Counted from the first letter of the stretch, positions 17,498 to 26,488 are shown. The stretch is DNA of 64,000 nt from an uncultured Fidelibacterota bacterium (GCA_913062595.1 CAJXWT010000001.1:1-64000), one strand, 5' to 3'. Translations and numbers: made by a program. Notes: generated by a model not told the origin, from the sequence alone.

Positions 17498-18606
17498 AAT
17501 GTATTAAACACTCGATCAATTCTGTCCAATGCAACTTTTAGGTCATCCTGTTTCGCGCCATACCCAAAGCGGATATATCGATCCATACCATACCAGTCTC
17601 CAGCTACAAGCATTACACTCACCTCGTCCCGTACTTTTTCTACCAGTTTGGTTGAGTTTATATCAAATTCATAGTAGACAAATGCCATCGCACCTGCCTC
17701 GGGGGGGATGAACCGGAATCTACCTGGGCAGTGATCCAGCCATTTCTGAAACAGGTCGAGGTTCTTCCTTAAGGTGGTACGTGTTGCAGTAAGAATTTTT
17801 TTCCTGTTAGTTCGCTGGAGTACATGGGTCGCGATGGCATCACTTAATCTACCGACTGCAATGGATGTATAATCATGGGTCGCCCAAGCGTTTTGAATAT
17901 AATCCTCATTGGCAATTGACCAGCCCAGTCTCAAACCCGGTAAACCATACGCTTTTGATAATCCACAATTGACAATCGTCCTATCGTAGCCAATATCCCA
18001 GAAAGATGTGCATTCTTCCCCGGATAATTCCGCGCCACGATATACTTCATCCGCCAGAATCCACGCACCTGCCTGACGAGCTATATCACCAATTTCAAAA
18101 ACCATGTTCTTTGACAACACAGACCCAGTGGGATTATTGGGATTACAAATACAGATCATTTTTGTTTTACTCGAGACCAGGTTCTTGATCTCATCTAATT
18201 GCGGTTTCCAATTTAAGGATTCGTGCAAGTAAAATGGTTTTACATCAACACCAAGCCCTTTGGAAAATCCTTGAATTTGTAAATAATTAGGGACCATGTA
18301 TATCATTTCATCACCCGGTTCTAACAATGTTAAACAGGCAACCATATTGGCTTCGGCAGAACCATTAAAAACCTGAACATTATCTGGATTGGTTTTGTCA
18401 TAAATATCAGCAATTGCCTTACGCAGATTTAGGGACCCCTCTGTAAAACCATAAGTCAGTTCGGTATTATTTATCTTATCAACAAATTTTTTGTCAAACA
18501 GTGAATTTAATGAACCGGGATGTACACCACTTTCAGATAGATTATAATCAACTTTATTCTCCCAGATAGACTGCTGGCGTTCAAGCACAAATGTTTCGAA
18601 TCTCAT
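17494..18606 (-). CDS. Class I/II PLP-dependent aminotransferase
   Basis: A 370-residue fold-type I aminotransferase. The PLP lysine lies in GLSKAYGLPGLRLGW near residue 221-235, the cofactor loop is CNPNNPTGSV near 155-164, and LADEVYRGAEL supplies the aspartate. The N-terminus (NLSESGVHPGSLNSLF, then LTYGFTEGSLNLRKAIA) is typical of the aspartate/valine-type group used in amino-acid catabolism. The substrate is not evident. It heads a tightly overlapping three-gene set with a threonine-dehydratase-like and an ornithine-cyclodeaminase-like gene, which suggests one short pathway for a diamino, hydroxy- or cyclic amino acid. Confidence 0.88.
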   Translation of the reverse strand: MRFETFVLERQQSIWENKVDYNLSESGVHPGSLNSLFDKKFVDKINNTELTYGFTEGSLNLRKAIADIYDKTNPDNVQVFNGSAEANMVACLTLLEPGDEMIYMVPNYLQIQGFSKGLGVDVKPFYLHESLNWKPQLDEIKNLVSSKTKMICICNPNNPTGSVLSKNMVFEIGDIARQAGAWILADEVYRGAELSGEECTSFWDIGYDRTIVNCGLSKAYGLPGLRLGWSIANEDYIQNAWATHDYTSIAVGRLSDAIATHVLQRTNRKKILTATRTTLRKNLDLFQKWLDHCPGRFRFIPPEAGAMAFVYYEFDINSTKLVEKVRDEVSVMLVAGDWYGMDRYIRFGYGAKQDDLKVALDRIDRVFNTL

Positions 18607-18637
18607 AATAAAATTATTGGTAAGTATTGATTATAAA

Positions 18638-19324
18638 CTATATACCCTGATCTTCAAGAAAAAGGGCTTTATTTACATTAGCAAAAAATTGCTGAAAGAA
18701 TTCGAGTTCATGGATGCCGCCGGTGCTAAGGATTTTCCCATCTTGCTCGATTTCACCACTGGCACTTACTCGAATCTTGGTATTATCAGTATCAATGTCA
18801 TTTAGATTAATCGTGACCTTATAACGATAAATTCGGGGACCCGTTGGACCATCTTTACTATCACCGCCACCTATTCGAAATGGAGATCTATCATTACTAT
18901 TCTTTCCACTATCATCGTCATCTCCTCCAAAAATTGCTCCCAACATAATTGCGACGATGACAACAGCAGAAATAATCAGACATGTTTTTTGGATTTCACT
19001 AAGTCCTTCTACTTCATTTTCATCATGAGATAATTCTGATTTTTTTTGTTCTGTAGTACGGCTGGCAGCGATTAGCCCCACATCCGAATTCAGTACGTTT
19101 ATGGTATAGTCCATATCCTGCAATGCATTTATAGCTGCTTTTAAAACTGTTTTCATATCCTTAGAGAAGGTGCGGGTCTCCATGGCCCGCGCTATAGTGG
19201 TAGGGGGCTTTACGGTTGGTTGTGGTGCAGTACAGCCGATGATTGAAATACTTAAATAGGCTACCAATGCGAAGTGCAGTACCTTGCCTTGCACTGTCGC
19301 AGGATATAATAAACGGTGGATCAT
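18638..19324 (-). CDS. Putative lipoprotein with internal hydrophobic segment
   Basis: A 228-residue exported protein. A hydrophobic N-terminal stretch ends at IIGC (cysteine about residue 31), a plausible lipobox. Next comes an alpha/beta piece (TFSKDMKTVLKAAINALQDMDYTINVLNSDVGLIAASR) similar in style to small envelope lipoproteins in which each stretch ends in GLI-A-S/T. A second hydrophobic segment lies near residues 115-135 (CLIISAVVIVAIMLGAIFGG), followed by a Gly/Asp/Ser-rich low-complexity linker and a C-terminal beta sandwich-like part. It starts right after the BamE-like lipoprotein stop, and the two probably act together in the envelope. No function is assigned. Confidence 0.72.
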   Translation of the reverse strand: MIHRLLYPATVQGKVLHFALVAYLSISIIGCTAPQPTVKPPTTIARAMETRTFSKDMKTVLKAAINALQDMDYTINVLNSDVGLIAASRTTEQKKSELSHDENEVEGLSEIQKTCLIISAVVIVAIMLGAIFGGDDDDSGKNSNDRSPFRIGGGDSKDGPTGPRIYRYKVTINLNDIDTDNTKIRVSASGEIEQDGKILSTGGIHELEFFQQFFANVNKALFLEDQGI

Positions 19325-19696
19325 CTAATATTTTAAACTTTGATACGTATAATCCAGCACATTTTTGTTGTCATCAAATGTAATTAAGACAGTAAGTGAT
19401 TTTGAAGAAGAGCTACTGGCCGAACTACTTTTGCCAAATAAAAAAAACCAAAATCCTCCTGATTGTGCTTCATTATCACGAGATATCCGGTCGTAGGTCC
19501 ATACTTCTCTGCCCTGCGCATCTTTAGTAATAATATTAGGCGAACCCAGTGCATCCATTACTGCTGATTGACTTTGTCCCTTGAATATTTTGCTTTGAAC
19601 TGTCCCCAGTGTAAGATTATCGCTATCATTTGGTTTATTCGCAGCGCAGCTAAACAAAATAATTGAAGTAAGACTGATAATTATGATTTTATTCAT
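19325..19696 (-). CDS. BamE/SmpA-OmlA-like small lipoprotein
   Basis: A 123-residue lipoprotein with an N-terminal signal ending in lipobox L-F-S-C17. Residues 30-73 (LGTVQSKIFKGQSQSAVMDALGSPNIITKDAQGREVWTYDR) match the BamE/SmpA-OmlA pattern of a helix with GQS...V...LGSP followed by a WxYDR strand. A serine-rich loop (near 90-99) interrupts the last beta strands. BamE helps outer-membrane protein assembly in proteobacteria, but this fold is shared by other envelope lipoproteins, so the role is only a suggestion. A strong ribosome site (AGGAGA) lies about 6 bases before the ATG. The 92 bases between it and the peroxiredoxin gene hold no further gene. Confidence 0.75.
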   Translation of the reverse strand: MNKIIIISLTSIILFSCAANKPNDSDNLTLGTVQSKIFKGQSQSAVMDALGSPNIITKDAQGREVWTYDRISRDNEAQSGGFWFFLFGKSSSASSSSSKSLTVLITFDDNKNVLDYTYQSLKY

Positions 19697-19788
19697 TGTT
19701 TCTCTCCTGGTGATATCATGAAAGGTTGTTAAAGTTTTTTACCATGTACTCAGCCAATTTGTTCCAAGTAAAGGATCTTAATAATTAA

Positions 19789-20244
19789 TTATTGAAGATC
19801 CGCTAGAATATCCTGGGCATGTGATTTAACATTGACTTTTTTATAGGCCTTTTCGATAATACCCTTTTCATCAATGATATAGGTATTTCGAAAAATGCCT
19901 TCATACTCACGACCCATGAATTTTTTCTTTCCCCATACCCCATAAGCTTGCAGAGTTTTTTTCCTTTCATCACAAAGCATGGCGAATTCAAAGCTCTGTT
20001 TTTCGCAAAACTTTTTTTGCTTATTCGGCGAATCAGCGCTCATACCTATAATTACTGCATTTTTTTCTTCAAATTTTTGGAGTTCATCCCGGAATCCCTG
20101 GCCTTCGGTAGTTCAGCCAGGCGTATTTGCTTTTGGGAAAAACCAAAGTACTACTTTTTTCCCTCTAAAATTATCGAGTGATATTTTGGTCCCATCACCA
20201 TCTGGTAATGTAAAGCTCGGTGCCTTTACTCCAACATCTAACAT
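19789..20244 (-). CDS. bcp: Peroxiredoxin (BCP/PrxQ type), probable selenoprotein with UGA at the catalytic cysteine
   Basis: Thiol-dependent peroxidase of the bacterioferritin comigratory protein (PrxQ) group, 151 residues if UGA codon 44 (20113-20115) is read through. Everything around it is intact: APSFTLPDGDGTKISL at the start, VVLWFFPKANTPG-U44-TTEG at the active site, then IIGMSADS, GVWGKKKFMGREYEGIFRNTYIIDE with the conserved Arg. The UGA replaces exactly the peroxidatic cysteine of the usual TPGCTTE, so selenocysteine is the natural reading. UGA is an ordinary stop elsewhere in the window. AAGGAG lies 8 bases before ATG 20244. The resolving cysteine of E. coli BCP (five residues on) is absent; C80 and C91 remain. 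A simple gene caller will report only residues 68-151 (start 20043). Confidence 0.85.
20097..20121 (-). promoter_or_regulatory. Stem-loop around the UGA codon, candidate SECIS element
   Basis: In the mRNA (minus strand) CCUGGC just before the UGA pairs perfectly with GCCAGG 14-19 bases after its first base, placing the UGA at the 5' side of a 13-base loop. An alternative hairpin just downstream pairs CCGAA with UUCCGG (one bulged C) around a nine-base loop that begins GG, as bacterial SECIS loops often do, although it is closer to the UGA than usual. The two folds exclude each other. Either could serve SelB recruitment; neither is proven. Confidence 0.4.
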
Positions 20245-20256
20245 AGTTTCTTCTCC

Positions 20257-20721
20257 TTAAAATGTCACTTCTGACCAACGCATTCGATCATCATTACTAA
20301 TCACCATATCATGGACCACCTGGACCGCTTCTTTCTGTCCACGCCATACTAGCAAATCCAGCGCTCCATTTAAGTCTACCCATTTATAATCACAATGCTC
20401 TTGGGATATTTTCACGCTATTTGAATCTACTTCAATTCCAAAAACAGGTACAAGATTGATTCGGTCACCATTTGTTTCATAAAACTTACTGACATGATCA
20501 GCAACAAACATCTTTATAGGTGCTAAACCTGTTTCTTCTTTCAATTCGCGGGTGGCAGCTTCCCATGATGTTTCTCCATCCTCAATCTTACCAGCTACGC
20601 CCTGCCAAATATGTTCATACATTTTGGTCTTAGCCCGCTTTAAAACCAAGAATAGTAAACCTGCAGATGTAATACGATATACGTATGCGTCGATAACTCT
20701 TATTTCAATATTTGGCACCAT
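20257..20721 (-). CDS. Nudix hydrolase
   Basis: A 154-residue Nudix pyrophosphohydrolase. The Nudix box is complete: GKIEDGETSWEAATRELKEETG at about residues 44-65, with the REL-EE metal-binding core. The size and the N-terminal VIDAYVYR and WQGVAGKIE segments resemble dihydroneopterin triphosphate diphosphatase (NudB/FolQ) or mutator MutT-like enzymes, but the substrate is not certain. It lies directly upstream of the peroxiredoxin gene (12-base gap), and its start overlaps the end of tgt by one base, so tgt, this gene and the peroxiredoxin gene are likely one transcript. Confidence 0.9.
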   Translation of the reverse strand: MVPNIEIRVIDAYVYRITSAGLLFLVLKRAKTKMYEHIWQGVAGKIEDGETSWEAATRELKEETGLAPIKMFVADHVSKFYETNGDRINLVPVFGIEVDSNSVKISQEHCDYKWVDLNGALDLLVWRGQKEAVQVVHDMVISNDDRMRWSEVTF

Positions 20722-21854
20722 TACATCCTTTGGTCATTTGAATATTTATTTAAATAATTTACTGACCATTTTGAAAATTCACCCTCATTGATTTTTTTCC
20801 GAATAGTTTCCATTAACAGCATATAATATGTGATGTTGTGCATTGAAGCTAATCGCAAACCCAACATTTCATTAATGTTAAATAAATGGCGCAGGTACGC
20901 TTTTGTGTAATCATTGCACAAATGACAATTGCATTCTTTATCGACACAACTGAAATCATCCAGATAGCGGGAATTTTGAATATTTATTACACCTTGGGAT
21001 GTAAACAGTTGACCATTACGGCCATTACGGGTAGGTAAGACACAGTCAAACATGTCCATGCCATTCTGCACAGCACGGACAAGATCTGTTGGTCGACCAA
21101 CACCCATAAGGTAACGTGGTTGATCCTCTGGCAACAATTCATCCAACATAGCAATATTCTCAAACATGGCCATTTTATCCTCTCCTACTGCTAGGCCACC
21201 AATACCAATCCCGCAAGTACTATAAGGCACCATTTCCTCAACACTATTTTTACGCAATTCAGGGTATATACCGCCTTGTATTATGGGGAACAAAGTCTGA
21301 TTCCAATCATATGGTACTTCCGAACTATCCAAATAATCTTTACAACGTTTGATCCATTTTGTTGTTTGATCCACAGCGGATATTACCGTTTCCTTCGTTG
21401 CCTCCCCTGGCGGGCAAACATCAAATGCCATGATAATATCCGCTCCTAATGATAGCTGAATTTCCATCGATATTTCAGGAGTTATAAAATGACTACTACC
21501 ATCGAGATGAGATTGAAATTTTACACCCTCATCTGATATTTTATTCAATTTTGCTAAAGAATATACCTGGAATCCCCCGCTATCCGTTAGAATTGACTTT
21601 CCCCAATTCATGAATTTGTGTAAACCGCCAGTTCTGTGGATAAGATCATGACCTGGGCGTAGAAATAAGTGATAAGTATTACCTAAAATAATAGCTGTGT
21701 TTACATCATAGAGTTCCTGCGGTAGTAATGTTTTAACAGCACCACTGGTACCTATGGGCATAAATACAGGTGTATCTATTTGGGAATGATCTGTCTTCAG
21801 TGTACCAGTTCGGGCAGAAGAATTAGGATCAGTTGATGTGATAGAAAAATTCAA
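20721..21854 (-). CDS. tgt: Queuine/preQ1 tRNA-guanine transglycosylase
   Basis: A 377-residue TGT enzyme that exchanges guanine-34 of tRNAs Asn, Asp, His and Tyr for preQ1, the first tRNA-bound step of queuosine formation. Conserved parts are present: TPVFMPIGTSGAVKTL at the start, LTDSGGFQVYSL with the catalytic base Asp near residue 90, FDCVLPTRNGRNGQLFT with the nucleophile Asp near 265, and the zinc site C-x4-C-x-C-x2-C...H (CVDKECNCHLC...YLRH). The length is typical. It starts 3 bases after radA ends. Confidence 0.97.
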   Translation of the reverse strand: MNFSITSTDPNSSARTGTLKTDHSQIDTPVFMPIGTSGAVKTLLPQELYDVNTAIILGNTYHLFLRPGHDLIHRTGGLHKFMNWGKSILTDSGGFQVYSLAKLNKISDEGVKFQSHLDGSSHFITPEISMEIQLSLGADIIMAFDVCPPGEATKETVISAVDQTTKWIKRCKDYLDSSEVPYDWNQTLFPIIQGGIYPELRKNSVEEMVPYSTCGIGIGGLAVGEDKMAMFENIAMLDELLPEDQPRYLMGVGRPTDLVRAVQNGMDMFDCVLPTRNGRNGQLFTSQGVINIQNSRYLDDFSCVDKECNCHLCNDYTKAYLRHLFNINEMLGLRLASMHNITYYMLLMETIRKKINEGEFSKWSVNYLNKYSNDQRM

Positions 21855-21857
21855 CTG

Positions 21858-23213
21858 TCAGAATAAGTAACCAAATACTTCCCGTACGGAAGAAACACCA
21901 AGTACTTTTATTTTAGTACTGGATCTCTTGAATCGCTTTAAGCTGGATTTCGGCACAATGATCCGCTTAAATCCCAAAGCTTCAGTTTCTGCTACTCGTT
22001 TATCCAGCTTTGCCACTGACCGTACTTCACCAGCTAGACCCACTTCCCCGACTAATACTGTATTTTGAGGGATGATACTATCTTTCGCGCTGGATCCAAG
22101 TGCTGCGATCACTGCAAGATCTGCAGTAGGATCACTGATACGAAGACCGCCAACCAGGTTTACAAATACATCCTTTGTACCCATTACCATCCCTAGTCTC
22201 TTTTCCAAAACGGCTAAAAGCATGGCTAACCTTTTATAATCAATACCATTGGCATTACGTTGCGGTGTACCAAAATTTGCGTTCGATACCAATGCTTGTA
22301 CTTCTACCAGTATAGGTCTGGTGCCTTCCAGGGCAGGAAATACAGCTGATCCAGGAACTTCTGTTGCCCGCTCAGCAAGAAAAAGTTCAGATGGATTTGA
22401 TACTTCCTCTAATCCCCGTTCATTCATTTGGAAAATCCCTACTTCATTTGTAGTTCCAAAACGATTCTTTACTGATCGTAAAACTCGATGGTCTAAACGT
22501 GAGTCACCTTCTAGATATAATACAGTATCTACCATATGCTCCAGCATTTTTGGCCCGGCAATTATACCCTCTTTTGTAACATGTCCTATTACAATTACGG
22601 ATACACCATTTTGCTTTGCCAATGTTAAAAATAGTTGACCGCATTCTCTAATTTGGCTAGGAGAACCAGGGATCGAATCGATATTTTCGCTGTATATATT
22701 CTGAATGGAATCCAAAATCAGTAATTGTGGTTTGATGTGTGCGACCTGATCCAAAATAACTTGGGCATTATTCTCACTTGAGAGTTGAATCATATTTGAA
22801 TCTATTCCTAAGCGTTTCGCTCGTAAGGCCAATTGATCTTCACTTTCTTCAGCAGACACATATAATACATTACTTTCTAAACCAGGTATTATTTGTAGTG
22901 CCAGCGTGGATTTTCCAACCCCTGGACTGCCACCAAGCAATATCATGGATCCAGGTAAAAAACCACCGCCTAAAACACGATCTACTTCAGGTATCCCAGT
23001 TTTATTTCTTTTGATTTCGCCTTTTTCCAGTAAATCTATCAGCTTTGTCGTGGCCCGCGGTCGACCATTAGATCGCGCTCGTGATTTGGTATTTACTTTA
23101 TATTCACTTAGCGTGCCCCATTCACTGCAGGATGGACACTGCCCATGCCATTTAGCAAACTCATCACCACAAGAAGAACAAAGAAATACTATTCTAACTT
23201 TAGATTTCGCCAT
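21858..23213 (-). CDS. radA: DNA repair protein RadA (Sms)
   Basis: A 451-residue RecA-family ATPase that promotes branch migration in recombination. The order of domains is complete: a zinc finger C12-x2-C15...C26-x2-C29, Walker A GGSPGVGKST near 93-102, the RadA-specific KNRFG motif near 256-260, and the C-terminal Lon-like substrate/protease-fold domain (VGGLRISDPTADLAV, then VGEVGLAGEVRSV). There are no missing residues. It sits upstream of tgt in the same direction with a 3-base gap. Confidence 0.97.
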   Translation of the reverse strand: MAKSKVRIVFLCSSCGDEFAKWHGQCPSCSEWGTLSEYKVNTKSRARSNGRPRATTKLIDLLEKGEIKRNKTGIPEVDRVLGGGFLPGSMILLGGSPGVGKSTLALQIIPGLESNVLYVSAEESEDQLALRAKRLGIDSNMIQLSSENNAQVILDQVAHIKPQLLILDSIQNIYSENIDSIPGSPSQIRECGQLFLTLAKQNGVSVIVIGHVTKEGIIAGPKMLEHMVDTVLYLEGDSRLDHRVLRSVKNRFGTTNEVGIFQMNERGLEEVSNPSELFLAERATEVPGSAVFPALEGTRPILVEVQALVSNANFGTPQRNANGIDYKRLAMLLAVLEKRLGMVMGTKDVFVNLVGGLRISDPTADLAVIAALGSSAKDSIIPQNTVLVGEVGLAGEVRSVAKLDKRVAETEALGFKRIIVPKSSLKRFKRSSTKIKVLGVSSVREVFGYLF

Positions 23214-23266
23214 GATCAGCTGGGAAATTGACCCCGACCGAATGGATTGTCAAGAACTAAGGGGGT

Positions 23267-26200
23267 TTACCAGTCTGTGCCGATGGAAAAATAATACTGA
23301 GGTTTGGAATAACCGGCAGGATTAACATCCCATGCTGTGTCAATCCTTAATAAAAAATAGACTAAATTGATTTTCACGCCGACACCAAATCCAGCTATAA
23401 CGGGGTTTATACCGTCAGGTAGTGTATAATCACCATATTTCTGACGCATATTGCCTACTTCCTTGAATTCATCTAAATGATCCCAGGCAGCGCCCACATC
23501 AAGGAATAGATAGCTGCCAAAGTTGCTAAAAACAAATTTATTAGGTATACCAAAAGCAAATAGCAAAGGAAATCTGAATTCCAGATTCATAAGTGCAACA
23601 TTACTTCCAGTCCTTTCAAAATAACGATAACCACGCATAGGAAATACAAAGTCTGATAGATAAATATCAGTCAGCATTGATGTATTACTGGTGTCAATTG
23701 GCTGACTACGGAATTGACTATTATCTTTGCGTCCAAATGTTTCGCCGCGCCCACCGATCCAATTCTGTAAGCCGCCTAGTATAAATTTTTGCGGATCAGG
23801 ACCAAAACTTTTACCAAACGTTATTCTACCAGCCAAACTTGTGAACCTGCTAAACATATAGTATTTCCTTATATCAAACTTTATGGTCTGGTATTTCAAT
23901 TCGCTTGCACCCATTCCGGGACTAATTCTCAATGTGGTATTATGACGAACACCATCTATAGGGCCTGTGTACCCGTATACGGTATTATCAAATATATAAC
24001 TCGATGTTAGCATCATAACATCAGCAGCATCTCCTGCGGTTTCAAAATATTGTCTTGTAATAACATCCTGCTGAAATAACCGATAGTCAATCTTATTATA
24101 CGATAGACCTGCATCAAATCTATTGAATCTATTAAAGGGGTAGGATATCAATCCCTGTGTACCATAATACCGCAATCGATAAAGATTGCCATAATAATCA
24201 TTGTACCCATCAGCCTGGTGAAATAATGCGAAAAAATAATCCGCGCGATTTTTTAAATAGGCATAAGTAAAATAATAATCACTCTTATCCAGACTTATGA
24301 CTAATTCGGTTCCCAGAGATATTTGATGGTCACCCAAAACGTCACTGAAAGCGAATTGCGTCATCCCTTGGGGACCAAAAAAGCTACTATAGCTGGCATA
24401 ACCAAAGACCATGTCCATGGTTAATCTAGTCTTATAAGGCTGCGGTATATAATCTCCATCTATTGAAATAAGTGAATCTGCCACTACGAACATACCTGAA
24501 TCAGGTTCTGGTACATTAGTATTTTGGTTATAATTCTTGTACTCCGGCGCAAAAATATAATTGGAATAATCTCTTCCTGAAGTTCGATTAGTGTTAATAC
24601 CAGTTGATTTGTTGCGACGGAAATCTACCAGAAATTCATCTACCGATTTTCTGTTATTGATGAATTGTGTTGAATTGATTTCAATAACATTCATATCCAT
24701 TGGGTTTGCTAAACGAAAGATATCCCAACCATTATCTGAATATCCTGCAAATACCATGACTTCATCATCATCTGAAAGACTAATTTGGAATAAACCGGTA
24801 AGTATGTTAGTTAATGGTTCAACCTTATCGTCATCCATACCATGCCTGTATAGATTTGATATACCGCTTTCGTCAGATGTATAAAACAGCACATTATCCG
24901 TCTTTGCCCAGACAGGATAATTTTCATTGGCATCAGTATCCGTGATTCTTTGGGAAGAATTATTTGAAATATCAAAAATAAAAATGTCAGTCTGAAAATG
25001 CATTATTTCGAATAGAGGTAAATCGGGATCAGCTAAATTGTTTTCGTTTTTATTACGACTGGAAACATAAGCAATATTAGTACCATCGGAACTCCATACT
25101 GGTTCTGAATCCGAATAGATATCATTTGTCAGATTAATAAGTGTTTTATTTTCCAGGTCATAAAGATATATATCACTGGCATTTGCCTTATTACCGACGA
25201 ATGCTATCTGCTGCCCATTCGGACTCCAGGCTGCTGAAAAAATACCATCCAAATCAAAGGTAAGTTTTTTCTTATTGCGCGGTTTTTTTGCATCAATTAA
25301 ATACAATGCGTCCTGTGAGCCAGCCTTTGCTGCAATGACTATTTTTCTACTATCTGGAGACCATGATATACCGGGTTGCAGCCATTTTAATTCTTCAAAA
25401 TCCATGGATCGATTACCTTTAACCAGTCTGCGAATATTTTTCCCATCCGCTGCGTCAATAAGGGAAATGTTAGCAAACCCTGATTTGTCTTCCAGAACAG
25501 CAATCTTACTGCCGTCAGGTGAAATCGCCGGTGATATGTTATAATAATTATTTTTTTCTTTATGGTCCGTCAATCTGACAGCGATATCTTCGATTTCTTC
25601 ACGACCATTTATATCTGGCCAATATTCTTTTTTCAAGTATTTATGCCATTGTTTTGTCAGCCGCTCGGAATCCATTCCTGTTGCTTTTTCAAAGCCTTTC
25701 TCAGCACTTTGGGTCAATTTCATTGCGGTGAATACTTCACCGATTTTTTCCCGTCCATATTTTTCGGCAATGAATCGCCAGACTGATTGCCCGCCCTTAT
25801 ATGCAAGAAAAGATTCCAACTGCTCTATTGTAGGCATTTCCTCATGAACGGCTAGATCACGTAAAATCATATCTGCTTGTGTATCCCAGTTCATAGAAAG
25901 ATATTCTGCCAAACCTTCATTGGCCCACAGCGGTACGCGCAATTTTACCCTCCCTGAGTATACGTTCTGTGCTGAACCATAAATCATGTCATTGATTACA
26001 GCATGGACTAGTTCATGATGAATTACATGACGAAACTGGTAGTAGTCACCTTCAAAAGGAATAACTACACGGTTCTTGAATAACTCAGTAACGCCACCAA
26101 TTCCTTCTTGCATGTATGGTAAAATAACATTTGTTTGCTGGAAATCATTATGTGAGTGATAAATAATTATTGGTACACGTTTTCGTAACGTCCAGCGCAG

Positions 26201-26410
26201 GTGCTTCGATATCTGCTCATAAGCTTCTTCACCTTTTTCAGCAGTATACTGTGCTAGATCGAAACCATTACCATAATAATAGATATCAAAATGAGGAGTT
26301 GTGATAAAAGACCAATTAAAATTTCTATACTGGACCTTATTTTGTCCGAATGATTGACCTACAGCTAGCTGACAAGCGAGGATCATAATAAATATAATTA
26401 ACCTAAACAT
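23267..26410 (-). CDS. Large secreted gluzincin-peptidase / TolB-like propeller / outer-membrane beta-barrel fusion
   Basis: A 1047-residue envelope protein if started at ATG 26410, chosen because it begins with a clean signal peptide (MFRLIIFIMILACQLAVGQ); a further 19 upstream codons lack one. Residues 25-260 form a peptidase MA-like domain with HHELVHAV and NEGLAEYLS (zinc HExxH plus a downstream Glu). A WD40/TolB-like propeller (PD40 repeats: ISPDGSKIAVL, SWSPDSRKIVIA, AWSPNGQQIAFV, WSSDGTNIAYVSS) spans about 280-560. The last roughly 350 residues are beta strands with an aromatic end typical of D15/BamA-type barrels, including GGRGETFGRKDN and the terminal YYFSIGTDW. This mix is seen in FCB and Gemmatimonadota genomes; the substrate is unknown. 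Confidence 0.82.
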   Translation of the reverse strand: MFRLIIFIMILACQLAVGQSFGQNKVQYRNFNWSFITTPHFDIYYYGNGFDLAQYTAEKGEEAYEQISKHLRWTLRKRVPIIIYHSHNDFQQTNVILPYMQEGIGGVTELFKNRVVIPFEGDYYQFRHVIHHELVHAVINDMIYGSAQNVYSGRVKLRVPLWANEGLAEYLSMNWDTQADMILRDLAVHEEMPTIEQLESFLAYKGGQSVWRFIAEKYGREKIGEVFTAMKLTQSAEKGFEKATGMDSERLTKQWHKYLKKEYWPDINGREEIEDIAVRLTDHKEKNNYYNISPAISPDGSKIAVLEDKSGFANISLIDAADGKNIRRLVKGNRSMDFEELKWLQPGISWSPDSRKIVIAAKAGSQDALYLIDAKKPRNKKKLTFDLDGIFSAAWSPNGQQIAFVGNKANASDIYLYDLENKTLINLTNDIYSDSEPVWSSDGTNIAYVSSRNKNENNLADPDLPLFEIMHFQTDIFIFDISNNSSQRITDTDANENYPVWAKTDNVLFYTSDESGISNLYRHGMDDDKVEPLTNILTGLFQISLSDDDEVMVFAGYSDNGWDIFRLANPMDMNVIEINSTQFINNRKSVDEFLVDFRRNKSTGINTNRTSGRDYSNYIFAPEYKNYNQNTNVPEPDSGMFVVADSLISIDGDYIPQPYKTRLTMDMVFGYASYSSFFGPQGMTQFAFSDVLGDHQISLGTELVISLDKSDYYFTYAYLKNRADYFFALFHQADGYNDYYGNLYRLRYYGTQGLISYPFNRFNRFDAGLSYNKIDYRLFQQDVITRQYFETAGDAADVMMLTSSYIFDNTVYGYTGPIDGVRHNTTLRISPGMGASELKYQTIKFDIRKYYMFSRFTSLAGRITFGKSFGPDPQKFILGGLQNWIGGRGETFGRKDNSQFRSQPIDTSNTSMLTDIYLSDFVFPMRGYRYFERTGSNVALMNLEFRFPLLFAFGIPNKFVFSNFGSYLFLDVGAAWDHLDEFKEVGNMRQKYGDYTLPDGINPVIAGFGVGVKINLVYFLLRIDTAWDVNPAGYSKPQYYFSIGTDW

Positions 26411-26488
26411 AATAACTGTATTATAATTTACTCTACAAGTTCGAAAATTTGGACAATATTTATACATTAATGTTAAAAAGAAGATAAA

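Noticed and set aside
19789-20043. Short 84-residue ORF as an independent gene
   Set aside because: It is only the C-terminal part of the peroxiredoxin; the N-terminal part is in the same frame upstream of UGA 20113-20115 with a good start and ribosome site.
20113-20115. Genome-wide recoding of UGA (code 4 or 25)
   Set aside because: UGA ends many genes here at their normal length (for example hmgA, kdsB, recG), so it is a regular stop.
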